Shown here: positions 55,782-63,868 of the stretch, piece by piece
Position numbering within the stretch: position 1 is the stretch's first letter
How the letters are laid out: the number at the start of each line of letters is the position of its first letter
Source of the DNA: Planctomycetota bacterium
GTDB taxonomy: Bacteria; Planctomycetota; Planctomycetia; Pirellulales; Pirellulaceae
Length of the DNA: 64,000 bases
Reading direction: 5' to 3'
Assembly: GCA_963204915.1 (NCBI GenBank)
Contig: CAUJHS010000082.1
Location: 210,156 to 274,155, forward strand
Notes under the pieces: model-generated
Told to the model about the DNA's origin: nothing
The model's database searches: none
Seen by the model: the letters and a program-made list of their open reading frames with translations, nothing else
Program-made: the position numbers and the translations under genes

Positions 55782-57764
55782 TTACTCCCCGTTTTCGATG
55801 GTGAGCTTCTCCGGTCCGATCGCGCGGGCCAGGTCGGGTAGGTCATAAATGCGCAAGGCGCCATGCACCGTGATGGGCAGCACACCGGCCGGGACGGGCT
55901 GCTCGACCACCGGAGCCCAGGCCTCCAGCCCCCGCTTGAGCGTGACCGAGGCGAACTGCTCGGGCGCCAGCGCGGCGGCATGCAACACGGCCACCGTCGG
56001 CTGGCCGACCGCCACCAGGTGCACCTTGCGGGGCGTCTTGGTCTGGTAATTGGCGACGAACCGTCCGGCAGCCAGGATGTCTTCGGTATGCAGCCCGACC
56101 ATCGACTGCCCGAGCAGATACGCCAGGTAAAAGCTTTTCCACTCGCCCAAGAGGGCGTCGTTCCGGCCCGAGCCGGTTTCGCCCATGCCGCGCAGGTCGA
56201 TGGCCACCACCACGTAGCCTTCGCGCACTAGCTTCTCAATGGCGCCGTTTGGCTCCGAGTCGCCCAGTTTGCCGTCCTGGTGCAAGTATAAATAGGCTTC
56301 GTCCTGCGGCTCCTGCGGATGGTAGGTCAGTCCCGGCAACGGCACGCCCGAATCGGTGTGGAGCACGAACTTGTCGATGTGGTAATCGGCCCGGTCCACC
56401 CGGCCCGCTTCTTCCATACGCGGCTCGGGCAGTTGATCGAGCGGCCGGACCCCGGCGGTTTGGCGCACGCGCTCCAGCATCTCGGCCTGCGGCGTGCTGT
56501 CCCACAGCTTGCGGCGTTGTTCGGCCAATTGTTTTTCCAACGCGGCGTTCAGGTCGAACACTGACCGTTCGCCGGGCAAACGCAGGACTTGTCCTCGCTC
56601 CGTGCAGCGCAGCTCTTCCTCGCTGCGAGTGACGATGCCGGTCGGCGTGACCGCATCGTCGCGGCCAACCAGCCACCGCCGGAGCCAGCGGATGATCGCC
56701 ACCAGGTTGGCGCGCTGCACGCCGTGGTCCCCTTCGGCTTCGACCAGGTCCACCCGCTCGGGGAACCCGAGCCGCGTATAGACTCGCTTGGCTTGGCGGA
56801 AGTTGTCCCACGAGCCCTGGATGTCAAAGAAGTCGCCCGTGGTGGCGCTGATGATCGTGGGCCGTGGGGCCCGCAGCAGCACGTAATCGGGCTGGTCCAG
56901 GCCGAACGCCACCTGGCCGAAGATGTTCTGCTCGGCGTCTTGCGGGCCGATGGTTTCGATCAGGCGGCGGAAGGTGGTCAGGTAACAGGCCGGCGCGGCG
57001 CAGGCGACGCGCTCGTCCAGGGCCATCACGTAGCTGGTCAGCGTGCCTCCGCCCGAGCAGCCGGTGAAGCCGATCCGCGCGGCGTCCAAGTCGGGCCGGC
57101 TGGCCACGTAGTCGATAGCCCGCATGGCGTCCCATACCCGGTAGCGGGCGGTGTTGGTCCCGACCAGGATCGAACCCACGCCGACCAGGAAGTGCTCCTG
57201 CGTGGTTCCGCTGAACCGCGGCTGGCCGTCGTCGGTCAGAATCTGCGACCGCTCGCCTTGGCCGATGGGGTCGTAGCACAGGGCCGCCATCCCGTGCCGG
57301 GCCAGCGCGATCCCCAACCGCTGGTTGTACTCGGCCGCTTTCGCCGTGCGGCTGTGTCCGCTGGATACCAGCACCACGGGATGGGGCGGCTGGCCGTCGG
57401 GCAGGTACAGATTGGCGGTCACATGATGTTGCGGCTGGCTCTCGAAGATGACCTTCTCGATGCGGTAGCCCTCGGCCTCGATCGTACCCACCACTTGCGG
57501 GTTGAGCGGCGTGCGTTCGGGAAACCCGCCGAGCTGCTCGACCATGAAACTTCGCAGCCGCTGCTGATAGGCCGCAATGTCTTCGGACGTCTTCAGCTTT
57601 TCGTAGGTCTCTTGCCGCCGGTCGAGGGCGGCGTACGCCTGCCGCTGCAGATCCGAATAGAACATAGCCGCCGGGGCGAGCCCGTCGGCCGGTTTCAGGC
57701 AGGTCAAATCCTCGGCCGGGTCGGCGCCGCACAAGACGGCCGCCAGGACAAGCGCCAGATGCAT
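55782..57764 (-). CDS. Exported tandem-domain esterase (acetyl xylan esterase-like)
   Basis: A 660-residue protein with a short signal-like N-terminus (MHLALVLAAVLCG). The first alpha/beta hydrolase domain (about 90-370) has the elbow GFTGCSGGGTLTS (Ser in GCSGGG) and the late EGDHGVQ histidine. A second, related domain (about 440-640) has GYVVVAIDLRGMGETG but, at its elbow, VAVGQPTVAVLHAAAL, which lacks GxSxG. So one domain is likely active and the other dead. The gene is much richer in G+C than its neighbours and pairs with a phosphoesterase gene 53 bases upstream. Confidence 0.83.
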   Translation of the reverse strand: MHLALVLAAVLCGADPAEDLTCLKPADGLAPAAMFYSDLQRQAYAALDRRQETYEKLKTSEDIAAYQQRLRSFMVEQLGGFPERTPLNPQVVGTIEAEGYRIEKVIFESQPQHHVTANLYLPDGQPPHPVVLVSSGHSRTAKAAEYNQRLGIALARHGMAALCYDPIGQGERSQILTDDGQPRFSGTTQEHFLVGVGSILVGTNTARYRVWDAMRAIDYVASRPDLDAARIGFTGCSGGGTLTSYVMALDERVACAAPACYLTTFRRLIETIGPQDAEQNIFGQVAFGLDQPDYVLLRAPRPTIISATTGDFFDIQGSWDNFRQAKRVYTRLGFPERVDLVEAEGDHGVQRANLVAIIRWLRRWLVGRDDAVTPTGIVTRSEEELRCTERGQVLRLPGERSVFDLNAALEKQLAEQRRKLWDSTPQAEMLERVRQTAGVRPLDQLPEPRMEEAGRVDRADYHIDKFVLHTDSGVPLPGLTYHPQEPQDEAYLYLHQDGKLGDSEPNGAIEKLVREGYVVVAIDLRGMGETGSGRNDALLGEWKSFYLAYLLGQSMVGLHTEDILAAGRFVANYQTKTPRKVHLVAVGQPTVAVLHAAALAPEQFASVTLKRGLEAWAPVVEQPVPAGVLPITVHGALRIYDLPDLARAIGPEKLTIENGE

Positions 57765-57817
57765 TTGCCGGTACTCCCGCGATGAAATGTGAAAGCGAAG
57801 GTTTGCCGTTAGCCCGT

Positions 57818-59419
57818 CTACTCGGCGGGCGTGGTGGGGGTAGGTTCGACGCGCACGACGCGCCGACCTTCATAGGTGCGGCCGTGCATATCGGTGGTGC
57901 GGATCTCGATCAGGTGAACGCCGACCGGCAAATCGCTGGGCAGCGCGCCCTGCCAGAGATGCGTCGAGGGCTTGGGGGCCGGCAGATCGGTCCAAGGGTT
58001 GTCGGCCAGGGCCGTGTCGCGCTCGTACGTGGCCTGGAAGGCCGGGTCGATCGCGCGGCGAAGCTCCAGCGGCGTCCAGGTTCCATCGCGGCCGACGCGC
58101 ATTTCGACCCGCGACTTCTCCGAGCCGTTGAATACGTTCACGAGCACCTCGGCCGGCTGCGGGCGATCGACCGCGACCGCCTCGGGGGCGTGAATCTGCA
58201 TCTGGTAGCTCTTGGGCCGCCCGGCCGCCTTGTAGTCCAGCACGTAGTCGGTCCCGTCGAAGGTGATGATCGAATAGCCGTTGGGCGCCCCGTCGGCCAT
58301 GGTAGCGTGCGGTATGCCGCGCTCGTCGGGCGTTCCCCGCCACCAGCTTCCGCTCACGGTCACGTTGATGATGTGGTGATGCGGCTCGGGCCCGCGCCAG
58401 CCGTCGGCATGGGTGATGAAGCGGTGCTCGTGGTGGTGCGTGTGCCCGGCGATCGAGATGCAGAACTTCCGTTGCTCGATCAGCCGATACAGTTCGTGCC
58501 GGTCGTGCACGTCGGTCAGCGGAATGTGCATCATCAGCACCACCAGTTGCTCGTCGGGCACGGCGGCCAGATCGTTGCGAATGAACTCCATCTGCTCGGG
58601 GCCCAGCCCGCCCCGATAGCTCCCTTTGCCGTTGCCCTCATCCACCCGCCACTCAATGTCGTCCAGCACCAGGAAGTGGACCGGGCCGTACTCGAACGAA
58701 TAGTACGGGGGGCCGAACGCTCGCTCGAAGGTTTCGTCGCTGTGGTGGTCGTGCCGGGCGTCGTAGTTGATGTCGTGGTTGCCAATCACGTTGTACCAGG
58801 GGATGCCCACTAGCGCGATCGCCCGGGCCTGCGGCTCGAACAGCGAAAGATCGTCGAAGGCGATGTCGCCCAGCGTCACCCCGAACGAAGCGTCGGTCCC
58901 GATCAGCTCTTCCACCACGTCGTGGGCGATGTAGTCCACTTCCTTCTGCGTGCGCGGCTGCGGATCGCCGAACAGGATCGCCCGGAAGGTGTCGGGCTCG
59001 TCTTGCGGGTAGAGCGGGAAGTCGACCGAGGCGGGCAGCGGGCCCGTCGGCGCCACGCCGGCGAACTTCAACTCGGGCGAGCCGTGCGGCTTGTGCAGGT
59101 AATAGAACCGCGGCAACAGGTTCTCGTTGAGCGGGGTCCGCCAGCCGCGCGGCTTGATTACGAACAACGCCGTGTCGTCATCCACCGGCAGACGGTAGCG
59201 GCCGTTCTCGCCGGTGGCCACGATCTCGCGGCCATTGGAAACCCGCACGCCGGCGAGCGGCTTTTCGCCCTCGTCGAATTGGCCGTTGTTGTTGACGTCA
59301 TGGAACACCACGCCCACGGCGAACTGAGGGTCGCTGTCTCCAGTGGCCCAACCGCCCACAGCCATGACGCCTGCGGCAATAGCCATGATTGAAGCAAGAG
59401 TAACCAACGTTTTTTTCAT
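57818..59419 (-). CDS. Exported calcineurin-like phosphoesterase with N- and C-terminal extra domains
   Basis: Starting at the ATG at 59419 the product has 533 residues with a signal peptide (MKKTLVTLASIMAIAAGVMA). The N-terminal domain (about 30-105; FHDVNNNGQFDEGEKPLAGV) is a carbohydrate-binding-like beta fold. The metallophosphatase motifs are FGDPQPRTQKEVDYI, ... NVIGNHDINYD and AGHTHHHEH, with metal ligands Asp, Asn, His. The C-terminal beta domain (about 380-533) is of the type found in MetallophosC proteins. It probably hydrolyses phosphate esters outside the cytoplasm. The reading frame extends 91 codons upstream but that portion is before the signal peptide. High G+C as its partner. 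Confidence 0.88.
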   Translation of the reverse strand: MKKTLVTLASIMAIAAGVMAVGGWATGDSDPQFAVGVVFHDVNNNGQFDEGEKPLAGVRVSNGREIVATGENGRYRLPVDDDTALFVIKPRGWRTPLNENLLPRFYYLHKPHGSPELKFAGVAPTGPLPASVDFPLYPQDEPDTFRAILFGDPQPRTQKEVDYIAHDVVEELIGTDASFGVTLGDIAFDDLSLFEPQARAIALVGIPWYNVIGNHDINYDARHDHHSDETFERAFGPPYYSFEYGPVHFLVLDDIEWRVDEGNGKGSYRGGLGPEQMEFIRNDLAAVPDEQLVVLMMHIPLTDVHDRHELYRLIEQRKFCISIAGHTHHHEHRFITHADGWRGPEPHHHIINVTVSGSWWRGTPDERGIPHATMADGAPNGYSIITFDGTDYVLDYKAAGRPKSYQMQIHAPEAVAVDRPQPAEVLVNVFNGSEKSRVEMRVGRDGTWTPLELRRAIDPAFQATYERDTALADNPWTDLPAPKPSTHLWQGALPSDLPVGVHLIEIRTTDMHGRTYEGRRVVRVEPTPTTPAE

Positions 59420-59822
59420 CGGGGCGTGTCCTGCGGCGGGGACGTGGCGGGTCGTGGGGTTAGTAGAAGAGGATACTCGCTCCAGATGCTCGCGTCCACG
59501 CACCCTGGGCGGCGACCCTCGCATGACGCTCCGAAAGTGTGAGCGCATTTTTTTATGCCAAAGTCCAATTCCGTGACGTCTCAAAACGCCTGCCTTGGCA
59601 GTCGGATGATGTAACGGTTTAATCCCTGCTGATGCAGCCCGTAAGAAACATCGTTGGCAATGACCATTTTCAGCGAAATGCAAGCGGTTCACACGGTACG
59701 CTTTTTGCAGAGTTCACCCATCGGATTTAAGCGGAATTCCGCAAGCCAAGACGTCAAGGGTGCGTCGCCACTGACGTAAAAGCGTTTCGCTTGGCGATAC
59801 TACTTTACGCTTCCTACGTTCC
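59420..59822. other. Junction between the GC-rich block and the accessory region
   Basis: About 400 bases. The base composition falls back to the window's normal level here. A weak frame on the minus strand is a continuation of the phosphoesterase frame and is not counted. No RNA or clear attachment site could be found. Confidence 0.3.
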
Positions 59823-60176
59823 ATGTCTGTTGCAGTTCTTGATCGCCCGCAACTCAGCCGTCGCCCTTCAACTTCTCGTTTTCAATCGGGAAATGATTGT
59901 GAAACCCTGGCGGAGATCATCGAGCATTGCGGGCCAATGCCGCGCGATGTTGCGCTAGAGTGTCTTTGCAAGATCGAGGGTGCTATCCGTTTAGCACATG
60001 AGCAAGGCATTTCCTGCCGGCCTGACCCCTCGATGATTCTTGTGAATTCCGCGGGAGTTGTTTCGCTTGCCCGTGAGAACCTGTGTCGCAACGAGCTGAG
60101 TAGCCGAGCGAAAACCGTGACAGATTTGCGCAATATCCTTACCTATCTTCTGACTGGCTCGGATGAGAGTCTTTGA
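59823..60176 (+). CDS. Kinase-like mini-protein without catalytic residues
   Basis: A 117-residue protein. Its middle part, EIIEHCGPMPRDVALECLCK, then LAHEQGISCRPDPSMILVNS and AGVVSLARENL, lines up with the segment of Hanks-type Ser/Thr kinases that spans the helix before the catalytic loop and the loop itself (H-x-x-G-I-x-H-R-D-x-K-P-x-N-I-L...DFG). The catalytic HRD Asp/Lys and the DFG Asp are replaced (RPDPSMIL, VSLAREN). The ATP-binding N-lobe is missing. A pseudokinase fragment or a regulator derived from one is probable. It ends 10 bases before the DUF2924 pseudogene on the other strand. Confidence 0.6.
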   Translation: MSVAVLDRPQLSRRPSTSRFQSGNDCETLAEIIEHCGPMPRDVALECLCKIEGAIRLAHEQGISCRPDPSMILVNSAGVVSLARENLCRNELSSRAKTVTDLRNILTYLLTGSDESL

Positions 60177-60186
60177 GTTCCTAGCA

Positions 60187-60650
60187 TGGGTCAAGCCGTT
60201 GACGTGCGAGCCGGTGATCGCCTTGGCGACGGCGGAAAGCGACTTATAGCGGGCGCCGGCCAACTCGAACCCGTCCGCCAGGAAAACAACGTGGATGGTG
60301 CGGCCCTTGTACTTGCGGATGATGGCCGTGCGGGGGGCCGGCAGCCGCGCATCGGTGGAAACATGGGTGTCGACTTTGATCGTCGGGCCTGTTGGCGCCG
60401 GGAGCGGCATGGACTTGGGAGGCGTCCGCCGCACGTCGGCGTCGTTGGCCAGTTCCGCGGCGCGACGGCGGGCGCGTTCGCCCAGATCCCCTTCCGCCAG
60501 CGCCTGGAGGCGCCAGGCGATTCGTCGGATGAGATACGGCTTGTGCCGGGTGCGGGTGTCTTCGCCAAACAGTTGTGCGTGCTGCTGTCACAACTGGCTG
60601 GTCGTCATCTGCCGCAGCGCGGCGACTTCCCGGTCGATGTCGAGTTGCAT
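60187..60650 (-). pseudogene. DUF2924 pseudogene with in-frame TGA
   Basis: From the ATG at 60650 the minus strand encodes MQLDIDREVAALRQM... and, after an in-frame TGA at 60588-60590 (codon 21), continues in the same frame through ARRRAAELAND, IIRKYKGRTIHVVFLADGFE and YKSLSAVAKAITGSHVNG. These are the DUF2924 signatures. The C-terminal FFGL-type ending is missing; the frame runs into antisense of the kinase-like gene. DUF2924 proteins typically sit in front of recombinases of phage or integrative elements. Here the gene is cut short at its end and interrupted near its start, so it is judged broken. Confidence 0.8.
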
Positions 60651-60745
60651 AAAAAGGCCTCGTGGTTCGAAGAATGGCTTTTGCGCGGCGTGGGCTCGCT
60701 TGGGAACATGCCGATCGCGGCGTGTCTCCGTTTCGAGCGCCGCCG

Positions 60746-60961
60746 CTAAAAGCCGATACGACGAGACACACTGAGCCTCGTTTCCCCCGAAACCTCAAGG
60801 CCAGTCGGACCAGATTCGAGAGATATCGCCGCGGGCCGCGGTCCCGACGTGCGGAGCAGGCGTTGGCGGCGCAGAACGCCGCGGGCCAGAAGTTCGGCAA
60901 CGTGCCGCCTTCGCTCTTCAGGCGAGAGTTCCTTCGTTTGGAAGGGAAATGAGAAAGTCAT
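60746..60961 (-). CDS. Small companion ORF of the DUF2924 module
   Basis: From the ATG at 60961 it encodes 71 residues: MTFSFPFQTKELSPEERR, then HVAELLARGVLRRQRLL. Short proteins with this E/R-rich helix and the ARGVLR motif precede DUF2924 in planctomycete elements, as I recall. The second half (SGPRPAAISLES...) is not protein-like and may follow a frame break. The first half I consider genuine. Confidence 0.5.
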   Translation of the reverse strand: MTFSFPFQTKELSPEERRRHVAELLARGVLRRQRLLRTSGPRPAAISLESGPTGLEVSGETRLSVSRRIGF

Positions 60962-61326
60962 CGGGCAAGAATCTCCAAGTGGAACGGACCAAGCGATGCA
61001 TTGGCATCGTTGCACTTGGGGTTATCTATGCCGCGCGAAGGCGAGATGTCCGCTTCGCTCGCAAAAACTCCAACATTGGTTAACCCAATGCTCTTAACCC
61101 GCACTTGTTTTAGAGACATCGTTGAAAAACGCACCACGCCACCCAGTAGAGTTGTCTCTGTCGCGCGCACGCGCCGCGGGTGGGTTGAGACTTTGAGATT
61201 CCGCCCCAGATTGGGTGGCAGGAGCCGAGAAACGGGCCGCCGCGCCGAGTCTCGCGCGACGCGAAGCGTGAGACCGAGATAATGCCAAGAGAGTCGCAAC
61301 TTGTTGTGACTTCTGGCGTTTGCACG
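60962..61326. other. Decayed region, no intact gene
   Basis: About 365 bases between the DUF2924 companion and a terminator. Short frames are present on both strands but none has coding character. Confidence 0.35.
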
Positions 61327-61354
61327 AAAAAAGCCGACGCGTGAACGTCGGCTT
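61327..61354 (-). terminator. Rho-independent terminator reading on the minus strand
   Basis: AAGCCGACG, loop CGTGAA and CGTCGGCTT form a perfect 9-bp stem. Six A precede it on the plus strand, which read as the U tract for transcripts going left. No matching gene to its right on the minus strand was recognised, so it could belong to a lost gene. Confidence 0.65.
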
Positions 61355-61440
61355 GATCGGTTCACCCCTGGGTACGCTTCGTTTGCAGGGGGTACGTTTT
61401 AGTTGCGGGGACAGCACACGAACTACCCTCAAAACCCTTG

Positions 61441-61590
61441 GAAAAACCGCATTTTATAGGCGTAGGCGGTGCGGAATCAGGTGCAGTTGACGCAGATTTG
61501 GCCGCTGTCATCAACGCTTGGTCCTCTCTGGACCACGACACGCGTCAAGCCATTCTGGCGATGATCCACCCCAAGAAGGATAACCGGTAA
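61441..61590 (+). pseudogene. C-terminal remnant of an integrase/recombinase-like gene
   Basis: In one plus-strand frame, ending in TAA at 61588-61590, the sequence reads ...DADLAAVINAWSSLDHDTRQ, then AILAMIHPKKDNR. This acidic W-S/T-L...R-x-x-I-x-A-M-I ending is typical of the tail of tyrosine recombinases in planctomycete genomes, as far as I remember. The frame is open to about 61360 but shows no catalytic region, so only the end of a gene remains. Confidence 0.5.
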
Positions 61591-61705
61591 ACGTGGCGTG
61601 ACGTGGCGGAAACTCGATACTAAATCGCCGACTCGCGCTTGCTAGCGGTAGCAGCCAAGAATATGGTTGAGGGATGTTACTTCTCTCACCTAATGAGGCA
61701 CTCTG

Positions 61706-62176
61706 ATGGACGACCGCTCTATCTATGTTCGTTTCGACTTCGACGCTGGCTTCGCGGCGGACAGGACCTATCAACCACTCGCCACCGACGACCGCGTCGT
61801 GCCGATCACGGCTTCCGTCTGGCTGCTCGATGAAGATGAGGAACCGAGTGGCGAACCAATAAGCAAGACTGAGATGCGGCTAATCCTGTTTGACGCAGCA
61901 AACGTGTCCGAAATCTGTGACGCCGAGGAATTGGAGTCGCTATGGCGTGCGTTGTTTTGCCGTTCCGCGCGAATCCCGACGGGCATCAAACAGCCCTACA
62001 ATCTCAAATCAAACGACGTACTGCTCATCGACGAGCTTGGGGACGCCAGCCTGCTACCGAACATCCTGACACGGTTTCGGCAAGTGTGTGGTTTCCGAGG
62101 GGCCGTCCTGTACGAAGGAGACGAACCGCCGACCGACTGCGAAATGTTAGAGCCGGGACTATACATCCTGGCGTAG
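61706..62176 (+). CDS. Unknown protein
   Basis: A 156-residue acidic protein; AGGC at about 61696-61699 and the ATG at 61706 give a modest start. It is compact, with strands (SIYVRFDFDAGF; VVPITASVWLLDEDEE) and helices (EICDAEELESLWRALFC). I do not recognise a family. A clear terminator follows. It stands in an accessory region, so it may be an ORFan gene of a mobile element. Confidence 0.7.
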   Translation: MDDRSIYVRFDFDAGFAADRTYQPLATDDRVVPITASVWLLDEDEEPSGEPISKTEMRLILFDAANVSEICDAEELESLWRALFCRSARIPTGIKQPYNLKSNDVLLIDELGDASLLPNILTRFRQVCGFRGAVLYEGDEPPTDCEMLEPGLYILA

Positions 62177-62183
62177 CACCAAT

Positions 62184-62208
62184 AGCCCCGCATGGCCGGG
62201 GCTTTTTT
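62184..62208 (+). terminator. Rho-independent terminator
   Basis: AGCCCCG, loop CATGGC and CGGGGCT form a 7-bp stem followed by a run of T. It lies 8 bases after the stop of the unknown gene at 61706 and 9 bases before the end of the convergent gene. Confidence 0.88.
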
Positions 62209-62216
62209 ATTTTGGG

Positions 62217-62414
62217 TTAGCTAGTCTCTTCATAGTCCCGCGGCGTCAATGTGTAGTCTGATCCCTCGACTTCGTTGAATTCAAAGTGAACGAAATCTCC
62301 GCGGTCCTTTAGACGGTAGAGAGTAAACGGGCCGAAAGATATTTCGTGGTCGGGAGGAAAGATTTTCAATAGTTCGATCAACTCTTCGACAGTTTCCGGA
62401 CGCGACCAGGGCAT
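62217..62414 (-). CDS. Small protein of unknown function
   Basis: From the ATG at 62414 it encodes 65 residues: MPWSRPETVEELIELLKIFP, then PDHEISFGPFTLYRLKDRG and an acidic end. The sequence looks like a compact alpha/beta fold. No known family. It ends 10 bases from a clear terminator on the other strand and follows the wHTH/membrane gene on its own strand by 10 bases. Confidence 0.6.
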   Translation of the reverse strand: MPWSRPETVEELIELLKIFPPDHEISFGPFTLYRLKDRGDFVHFEFNEVEGSDYTLTPRDYEETS

Positions 62415-62424
62415 AAGCTGACTC

Positions 62425-62832
62425 CTAAATACCGATGCCGAACCATGCGAGAATGGCCCGCAACATCGCGATGTAACCAACGAATGCTGGCAGACCCACA
62501 AATATTATCTGAACCGGAACCGACCACCATTTTCCCCGAAACCATTTCTCGAAATCCTTGGGGTAGTCTCGTTCCGGTTTCGTCCTCAGTTGAACGGCGA
62601 CACTTAATAACCCTGGTTCAACAGCCCACAGACTCCCGCCATGCGTGAGCCGTTCGACAAGTTCGTAATTTGAAAATCTTTCCAAAATCCTCACGATTTC
62701 CTCATAGCCGATTTTCGTTGAAGCGACTATGTCCTTCACGTCTACGTGACGCCCATTCCCGTCGAAATGATCCACCAGAAAGGCGATGACCTTGGCGTCG
62801 TTATCGTCAAAATCTACGGTCACACCCATCAT
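62425..62832 (-). CDS. Winged-helix-like protein with a C-terminal membrane segment
   Basis: A 135-residue protein from the ATG at 62832 (a further ATG is one codon in). Residues about 10-75 (VIAFLVDHFDGNGRHVDVKD, then IVRILERFSNYELVERLTHG) resemble a winged helix; the C-terminal part has a hydrophobic pair of segments (VPVQIIFVGLPAFVGYIAML). A membrane-bound regulator is possible. No known family. Confidence 0.65.
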   Translation of the reverse strand: MMGVTVDFDDNDAKVIAFLVDHFDGNGRHVDVKDIVASTKIGYEEIVRILERFSNYELVERLTHGGSLWAVEPGLLSVAVQLRTKPERDYPKDFEKWFRGKWWSVPVQIIFVGLPAFVGYIAMLRAILAWFGIGI

Positions 62833-62846
62833 CGCGTAAGCCCCTT

Positions 62847-63017
62847 TCAAGTCGGACGCCAAACGTCCTCGCCTGAGTTTTTGTCTTTGATGGTCACAGC
62901 ATAACCCTGCGATAAGAACTGCAACGCAGCTTGCTCGGCCGATTCAAAATCGTCCCAAATTTCTGGCGGCGGGGGATGCGGTTCGCCGTTGTCCAACACA
63001 ATAAGATAGCCAGCCAT
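62847..63017 (-). CDS. Small protein of unknown function
   Basis: From the ATG at 63017 it encodes 56 residues, MAGYLIVLDNGEPHPPPPEI, then WDDFESAEQAALQFLSQGYA. The sequence suggests a small beta-alpha-beta domain. It is followed closely by the winged-helix/membrane gene. The upstream frame is not used. No known family. Confidence 0.6.
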   Translation of the reverse strand: MAGYLIVLDNGEPHPPPPEIWDDFESAEQAALQFLSQGYAVTIKDKNSGEDVWRPT

Positions 63018-63451
63018 TTCGGAAACCTCGGTTGTGTAAAAATTGTGCAAGCATAGCAGTGCTAGCACAGCATATTGTACCGAGCGTAGGCGGGTGAGAC
63101 TAGGTGATTTCAGAAAGTCAAGGGAAATGCAATAATTTTGCGGAAAGCCCCAAGTGGACATTTAGGCAGGTGTACTGAACACCAGTCGGCGATTCGGGGG
63201 TGGGGATTCAAGATCGACGCGTCAGTACCCTACGCACCCGAGCCTACCCAGTCGAATGGGCAGCAACTTCCAAGCCAATGGGGCGGTGTGTTGTCGCCTC
63301 GCATCTGACCTACCCGCAAGCCACCGCACCAGTCTTGCTACGTCCCGACAGACCGCCCGTCTCTGATTGTTAGGTTCGCGGTGGGCTGATACCCTCGATT
63401 TGCTGTCAGCTTGCGAGCAAAACCTTCCTCCCGCCACTTGTGTGATTGGAA
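63018..63451. other. Gap with no gene seen
   Basis: About 430 bases. It contains overlapping weak frames on both strands, with Arg/Gln-rich translations that look like noise, and no hairpin I trust. It may be a piece of decayed mobile DNA. Confidence 0.3.
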
Positions 63452-63763
63452 ATGTGCAAGTTGTCTGAGCTTCGCAGTTTGCGCGCAATATCCATAGGTC
63501 CGTCTTCACCATACAAAAAGTTGCGCAAGTTGTTAGCTAGATTTGGAATGGAGCAAAGACCAAATGGCCTCATTTCACCGTTCTTAGGAAACGCGCGGTG
63601 GCGTGGCGGTAGAGCCAGCGGTGTAAAGAGCATTGAAAAGGTCGCGAAATTTCTCGGGGTTTCAATCGAACCGCTTGAAGAATTTTGCGATTTCGCAAGT
63701 TCGGCACGGTCCTTCGTGGACGAACTTTGTAGGCGATTCCGAGAGCACTATCAGAGAATTTGA
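63452..63763 (+). CDS. Possible small protein of unknown function
   Basis: From an ATG at 63452, 103 codons are open: MCKLSELRSLRAISIGPSSP, then SIEKVAKFLGVSIEPLEEFC and a helical Arg-rich end. The segment VAKFLGVSIEPLEEFC resembles part of an HTH. No ribosome binding site is clear. Coding status is uncertain. Confidence 0.38.
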   Translation: MCKLSELRSLRAISIGPSSPYKKLRKLLARFGMEQRPNGLISPFLGNARWRGGRASGVKSIEKVAKFLGVSIEPLEEFCDFASSARSFVDELCRRFREHYQRI

Positions 63764-63868
63764 GATCTTGCCGAAAACGACTGGCCTAAGACCGCCGCCG
63801 GAGGCTGGAAGCTGGCCGGCGATAAGCGGATCACGCTTTAGCGCCTGAGTTTCGTTCGTACCTCATCT

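Noticed and set aside
56589..58813. Large plus-strand frames opposite the GC-rich esterase and phosphoesterase
   Set aside because: High G+C makes stop codons rare, so long antisense frames are expected. No motif was found and the minus-strand proteins have clear catalytic motifs.
60186..60749. 187-codon plus-strand frame
   Set aside because: It lies opposite the DUF2924 pseudogene, whose minus-strand frame carries family signatures. The plus frame does not resemble anything.
61001..61282. Short frames on both strands in the 61.0-61.4 kb region
   Set aside because: Basic, Arg-rich translations with no start sites; typical of decayed or non-coding DNA.
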